DNA from: an uncultured Porphyromonadaceae bacterium
Lineage (GTDB): Bacteria > Bacteroidota > Bacteroidia > Bacteroidales > Muribaculaceae
Direction: 5' to 3'
NCBI GenBank assembly: GCA_937989585.1
Contig: CALKRW010000061.1
Coordinates: 46,245-110,244 of the forward strand
DNA length: 64,000 nt
This document shows positions 60,499-64,000 of this stretch, piece by piece. Under the pieces are notes generated by a model, which saw nothing but the letters and a program-made list of their open reading frames with translations, was not told the DNA's origin and ran no database searches. Both the position numbers and the translations under genes were made by a program. The number at the start of each line of letters is the position of its first letter. The first letter of the stretch is position 1.

Positions 60499-61668
60499 AT
60501 GGATAATTTTGAATATTGTGCTCCGACACATTATGTCTTTGGAAGACAGGCCGAACTTAAAGTCGGTAAACTTACCGCTCAAATGCTTGGCAACAAGGTC
60601 CTTCTTGTAAGTGGCGGTTCAAGCGCCCGACGTTCAGGACTACTGTCTATTGTCGAAAAATCCCTCGAGGATAACGGTGTGGTGTTCTTTTCGTTAACCG
60701 ACATCAAGCCAAATCCTACCGACGGTCCTGTAAGACAGGGTATTAACCTTGTCAGGGATAATGATTTGACAGGTGCTCTTGCTGTCGGGGGTGGTTCTGT
60801 CATCGACACAGCCAAGGCAATCGCTCTTGGTGCTCTTTATGATGGCGATTTCTGGGATTTCTATTCCGGCAAAACTCCTGTCGAGAAGGCTCTTCCGGTC
60901 GGTACTGTCCTTACTATCCCTGCTGCCGGAAGCGAGGGTTCCGGTAATTCAGTAATAACTCTCGAGGACGGGATGAAGAAGATCTCGCTTCGGGGTGGAC
61001 ATGTGCTTCGGCCGAAGTTCTCGCTTCTAAATCCGGAATGGACCTTCACCCTACCCCCATATCAGACTGCCAGCGGCATCGTCGACATGATGGCGCACAT
61101 ATTCGAACGTTACTATACGGCTACACCGGAAGTCGAGACCACTGACCGTATCGCAGAAGGTCTCCTTAAAGCCATTATCGAAGAGGCCCCTAAAGTCATG
61201 GCCGATGGCAGAAACTACGATGCCCGTGCCAATATTATGTGGGCCGGGACTCAGGCGCACAACGATTCGTGCGGAGTCGGACGCACTCAGGAATGGGTGG
61301 CACATGGGATGGAACATGAACTTTCCGCTCTATACGGTGTGACACATGGCGCCGGACTCTCTGTGGTTTTCCCTGCCTATATGACATTCATGGCGCAGCA
61401 TAAGCCATCCCGTGTAGCACAGATGGCGCGTCGGGTATTTGACGTTACGGAAGAGGACGATAAAAAGGCCGCTATCGAAGGTGTCGACCGTCTCAAGGCT
61501 TTCAATAAATCGCTTGGTATGCCACTGACTCTTTCCGAACTTGGGATTGAGAATCCGGATATACCTGAACTCACGCTACGCCTGCATGAGAACAAGGGCA
61601 AGATCATAGGAAACTATTATCCCCTCACTGCTACCGAGACCGCGCAGATATATCGCTTATGCCTTTGA
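60499..61668 (+). CDS. Iron-containing alcohol dehydrogenase
   Basis: The 389 residues begin MDNFEYCAPTHYVFGRQAEL. The NAD(P)-binding GGGSVIDTAKAIALG lies near 92-106, the nucleotide-contacting PAAGSEGSGNS segment follows, and metal-binding His residues are seen in MMAHIFERYY, HGAGLSVVFP and HNDSCG. This is the layout of YqhD/BDH-type butanol dehydrogenases that reduce aldehydes in the cytoplasm. The N-terminal 47 residues of the longer frame are hydrophobic nonsense upstream of the promoter. The gene is followed by pyrK 99 bases later. Confidence 0.92.
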   Translation: MDNFEYCAPTHYVFGRQAELKVGKLTAQMLGNKVLLVSGGSSARRSGLLSIVEKSLEDNGVVFFSLTDIKPNPTDGPVRQGINLVRDNDLTGALAVGGGSVIDTAKAIALGALYDGDFWDFYSGKTPVEKALPVGTVLTIPAAGSEGSGNSVITLEDGMKKISLRGGHVLRPKFSLLNPEWTFTLPPYQTASGIVDMMAHIFERYYTATPEVETTDRIAEGLLKAIIEEAPKVMADGRNYDARANIMWAGTQAHNDSCGVGRTQEWVAHGMEHELSALYGVTHGAGLSVVFPAYMTFMAQHKPSRVAQMARRVFDVTEEDDKKAAIEGVDRLKAFNKSLGMPLTLSELGIENPDIPELTLRLHENKGKIIGNYYPLTATETAQIYRLCL

Positions 61669-61767
61669 ACGGTGGCCATACACCAAGCCTTGTTTTTAGC
61701 CATAATCCGTCTCTAATTTATTCTTTGAAATCGATTGTGATAAAATCTATTAACTATCATATAAATA

Positions 61768-62547
61768 ATGAATAAGCAACAGACCGACATGCTCGTTGTC
61801 GCCAACGAGGCCCTGGGTGAAAGATACACCCTGATGACTCTGACTCCCGCAGACAACACGCGCCTGCCGATTATCAATCCGGGCCAGTTTGTCAACGTTG
61901 AATGCAGCGACTCCAAGGGCACATTCCTTCGCCGTCCCATCTCAATCTGTGACGTCGACTATGCCGACCAGACTCTTAAACTTCTTATACGCAATGCCGG
62001 CCCCGGGACAGATTCGCTCTGCCGTCTAGCCACCGGGCGCATTGTGAATATCATCTATCCTCTCGGAACCGGTTTCCCGGAAGAACTTCGGCCTGAACAG
62101 AAAGTCCTTCTTATTGGAGGCGGTGTTGGTGTTGCTCCCCTACTCTATTATGGACGCCGTCTCCGCTATCAGAACATCGACTGCCGTTTTGTACTCGGAG
62201 CACGCTCTGCACAGGATCTTCTGCTTCTCGATACTTTCGGTTCGATTGCGCCTGTCGAGGTTGCCACCGAAGACGGATCAATGGGTACCAAGGGTTTTGT
62301 CACCGAATGCCCTTCGCTGCTGAGCAACGATTATGACATCTGGTGTGTGTGCGGCCCGATGCCGATGATGAAGGCAGTGGCTCGTCTTGCCAGCAAAAAT
62401 GACACTCAATGTTATGTGTCGCTTGAGAACAAGATGGCATGTGGTCTCGGGGCTTGTCTGTGCTGCGTCGAGAATACTGTCGACGGACATCTTTGCACCT
62501 GTACCTCCGGACCGGTGTTCGATACAGCCCAACTTCTTTGGGACTGA
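61768..62547 (+). CDS. pyrK: Dihydroorotate dehydrogenase electron-transfer subunit
   Basis: The 259 residues show a ferredoxin-reductase-like FAD domain (RRPISICDVD), an NAD-binding domain (LIGGGVGVAPLLYYGRRL) and a C-terminal [2Fe-2S] site (MACGLGACLCCVENTVDGHL then CTCTSGP) with four Cys. PyrK passes electrons from PyrD to NAD+. It lies 47 bases before pyrD. Confidence 0.95.
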   Translation: MNKQQTDMLVVANEALGERYTLMTLTPADNTRLPIINPGQFVNVECSDSKGTFLRRPISICDVDYADQTLKLLIRNAGPGTDSLCRLATGRIVNIIYPLGTGFPEELRPEQKVLLIGGGVGVAPLLYYGRRLRYQNIDCRFVLGARSAQDLLLLDTFGSIAPVEVATEDGSMGTKGFVTECPSLLSNDYDIWCVCGPMPMMKAVARLASKNDTQCYVSLENKMACGLGACLCCVENTVDGHLCTCTSGPVFDTAQLLWD

Positions 62548-62594
62548 CGGGTATAAATAAATTTCTTTACACTTTAAAATAAAAAGAATATGTC

Positions 62595-63503
62595 ATGGCA
62601 GATCTTAGCATAAACATAGGAAACCTCCATCTGAAAAATCCAGTAATGACGGCTTCAGGCACTTTCGGATACGGCATAGAGTTTGCCGATTTTGTGGACC
62701 TAAACAATCTTGGCGCAGCGATTGTCAAAGGCACGACGCTCGAGCCTCGCCAGGGTAACCCCTACCCTCGCATGGCCGAAACCCCTTCCGGAATGCTTAA
62801 CGCCGTCGGCCTGCAGAACCCAGGAGTGGACGCCGTTGTCAACGAGATTTATCCGTTCGTCAGCAAGATGTACGATACGAATTTCATTGTAAACATTTCC
62901 GGACGCTCGCCTGAGGACTATGCCGAGACGGCACGCCGTCTTGCCACACTTCCCAATCTCGAGGCAATTGAGGTCAACATCTCATGTCCCAACGTGAAAC
63001 AGGGAGGCATGGCTTTCGGAACTACGGTCGAGGGCTCATCGTCTGTCGTCAGGGCTGTCCGTGAGGCTTGGCCCCGCACGCTCATCGTTAAACTCACGCC
63101 GAATGTGACTGATGTGACTGAAATCGCGCGTGCTGTCGAGGCTGAGGGTGCGGATGCGGTCTCGCTCATCAACACCATGCTCGGCATGGCCATCGATGTC
63201 GAGCGTCGCAAGCCAATGCTTTCGACGGTCACAGGTGGCTTATCCGGCCCGGCTGTTCGCCCGGTTGCCCTTCGCATGGTATGGCAGACAGCAAAGGCTG
63301 TCAAGATTCCAGTCATCGGCCTTGGCGGCATCACCGATACCGACTCTGCACTTCAGTTCATCATGGCCGGAGCGTCGGCAATACAGGTCGGCACCGCAAA
63401 CTTCCTGAACCCGTCTGTCTGCGGTAAAATCGTAAAGGGCCTTGACGAATACTGCAACCGTCATGACATTCCTGCTATACGTGAACTTATCGGAATCATC
63501 TGA
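62595..63503 (+). CDS. pyrD: Dihydroorotate dehydrogenase B, catalytic subunit
   Basis: The 302 residues show LKNPVMTASGTFGYGIEFAD, the FMN-binding NISGRSPEDY, and EVNISCPNVKQGG with the catalytic Cys of class 1B enzymes. The C-terminal IPVIGLGGITDTDSALQFIM and AGASAIQVGTANF bind the FMN phosphate. It oxidises dihydroorotate to orotate in pyrimidine synthesis, working with PyrK. Confidence 0.96.
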   Translation: MADLSINIGNLHLKNPVMTASGTFGYGIEFADFVDLNNLGAAIVKGTTLEPRQGNPYPRMAETPSGMLNAVGLQNPGVDAVVNEIYPFVSKMYDTNFIVNISGRSPEDYAETARRLATLPNLEAIEVNISCPNVKQGGMAFGTTVEGSSSVVRAVREAWPRTLIVKLTPNVTDVTEIARAVEAEGADAVSLINTMLGMAIDVERRKPMLSTVTGGLSGPAVRPVALRMVWQTAKAVKIPVIGLGGITDTDSALQFIMAGASAIQVGTANFLNPSVCGKIVKGLDEYCNRHDIPAIRELIGII

Positions 63504-63557
63504 TATTTAAACTGATAATATGCTTTAAGAATCGCTGTATGGCCAGGGTTCAAAATT

Positions 63558-63619
63558 TTGACAAAAAGGAGGTGAGTCCAACTTCGGTGAATGCTGAGGT
63601 TGGGCTTGCTTTTTGTCAA
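63558..63619 (+). terminator. Large two-part hairpin after pyrD
   Basis: The outer arms TTGACAAAAAG and CTTTTTGTCAA are perfect over 11 bases. Inside, GAGTCCAAC and GTTGGGCTT pair with wobble around a TTCGG...CTGAG region. The stem-loop spans 62 bases and is the likely end of the pyrK-pyrD transcript. Confidence 0.65.
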
Positions 63620-64000
63620 GTATGGTTGTTATTGTGTCCAATAACTTTGTGGTACAGTGACGTTGTTGGGATGACTTTTGATTATGTATGATGTGGTGCT
63701 AAGGCGGGTCGTGGGATGCGAAGATGTCTCGGGGCATTTTCTGATTGGGCAATTCCGGATGTCTGTCCGGGCAGCCGAATCTGTCGCGTTCCGAGGCTTT
63801 TCTGCCGCCGAATGGGTCGGATTGTGACGTGCCGGCTGTCTGCCGGCGACGTTGCAGTGAGGGTATGGGGTACGGTTTCAGCCAGGGTCTGAAACGGTTT
63901 ATGTCAAGGGGTGTCATCGAGTGTCTCGAACTCGGAATGTAGCGGGACCGTCTGAACGGCATGGTCTCGATAAGACAGGTCTGAGCCCTGTCGATCTGGA
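63620..64000. other. Unassigned GC-rich right end
   Basis: No recognisable gene. It has several short inverted repeats (TCCGGATGTCTGTCCGG near 63757, GCCGGCTGTCTGCCGGC near 63831). An 87-codon minus-strand frame at 63699-63962 is Arg/Pro-rich and lacks any family resemblance. The region may be a repeated non-coding element or a fragment running out of the window. Confidence 0.4.

Noticed and set aside
1..64000. CRISPR arrays, rRNA genes, restriction or retron-like defence cassettes
   Set aside because: No regularly spaced repeats, no rRNA signature, and no reverse transcriptase, Cas, restriction or toxin-antitoxin proteins were recognised.

Overview
The window reads as a contiguous piece of a Bacteroidota chromosome, most likely order Bacteroidales and plausibly Muribaculaceae, though the family is inference. 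The evidence is the LpxC-FabZ fusion, a GLPGLI-family gene beside a TonB-dependent receptor, a DUF5606 gene, a C-terminal tail resembling a type IX secretion sorting domain, the lack of Shine-Dalgarno sequences, and many promoters of the Bacteroides form (TTTG, 19-20 bases, TAnnTTTG). No rRNA operon, CRISPR array or intact insertion sequence was seen.

Layout. 1-2.9 kb: a cut-off dprA, a hotdog thioesterase, a secreted Ntn hydrolase and a small membrane protein. 3-12.7 kb, mostly minus strand: a large secreted rhamnogalacturonan lyase, a Pif1/RecD-like helicase with TPR repeats, a FadL-type outer-membrane protein, an aromatic and glycine-rich secreted protein, and an HdeD-like protein. 12.8-29.3 kb, plus strand: rplY-pth-S4 protein, the lipid A block lpxD/lpxC-fabZ/lpxA, rnpB, a DUF695 protein, clpP-clpX-recQ, a kinase-RapZ fusion followed by a MurU-like nucleotidyltransferase, a dCMP-deaminase-like protein, a C-terminal processing protease, 5-formyl-THF cyclo-ligase and a GNAT enzyme.

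29.4-38 kb is an accessory region. It holds a CAT-anticodon tRNA, a lone tyrosine recombinase and an Fe-S membrane protein. A deletion scar then joins the tail of an AraC regulator to a decapitated alpha/beta hydrolase. Next come a carboxypeptidase-regulatory-like gene with a premature TGA, an outer-membrane receptor, and a divergent two-component system. 38-50.3 kb is ordinary: ridA, YihY, DUF5606, an S33 hydrolase, a ClC channel, malQ with two starch-binding domains, an SPFH protein, a second Pif1-like helicase (with HRDC), a low-molecular-weight phosphatase and rpmA/rplU.

50.5-60.5 kb is a second envelope region. A receptor paralogous to the one at 33.7 kb sits with a Crp/Fnr regulator, followed by a second receptor, a GLPGLI protein, a duplicated Crp tail and a TonB C-terminal-domain protein. 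Upstream are a long MITE-like inverted repeat, a DNA glycosylase, an HTH regulator and about 1 kb of AT-rich non-coding DNA. 60.5-63.5 kb holds an iron-containing alcohol dehydrogenase and pyrK-pyrD.

The best leads are the kinase-RapZ-MurU module, the paralogous receptors attached to different regulators, the three decay or duplication scars, the inverted-repeat element at 57.77 kb and the helically phased repeats at 60.26 kb. I did not find a complete, clearly new defence or mobile system.
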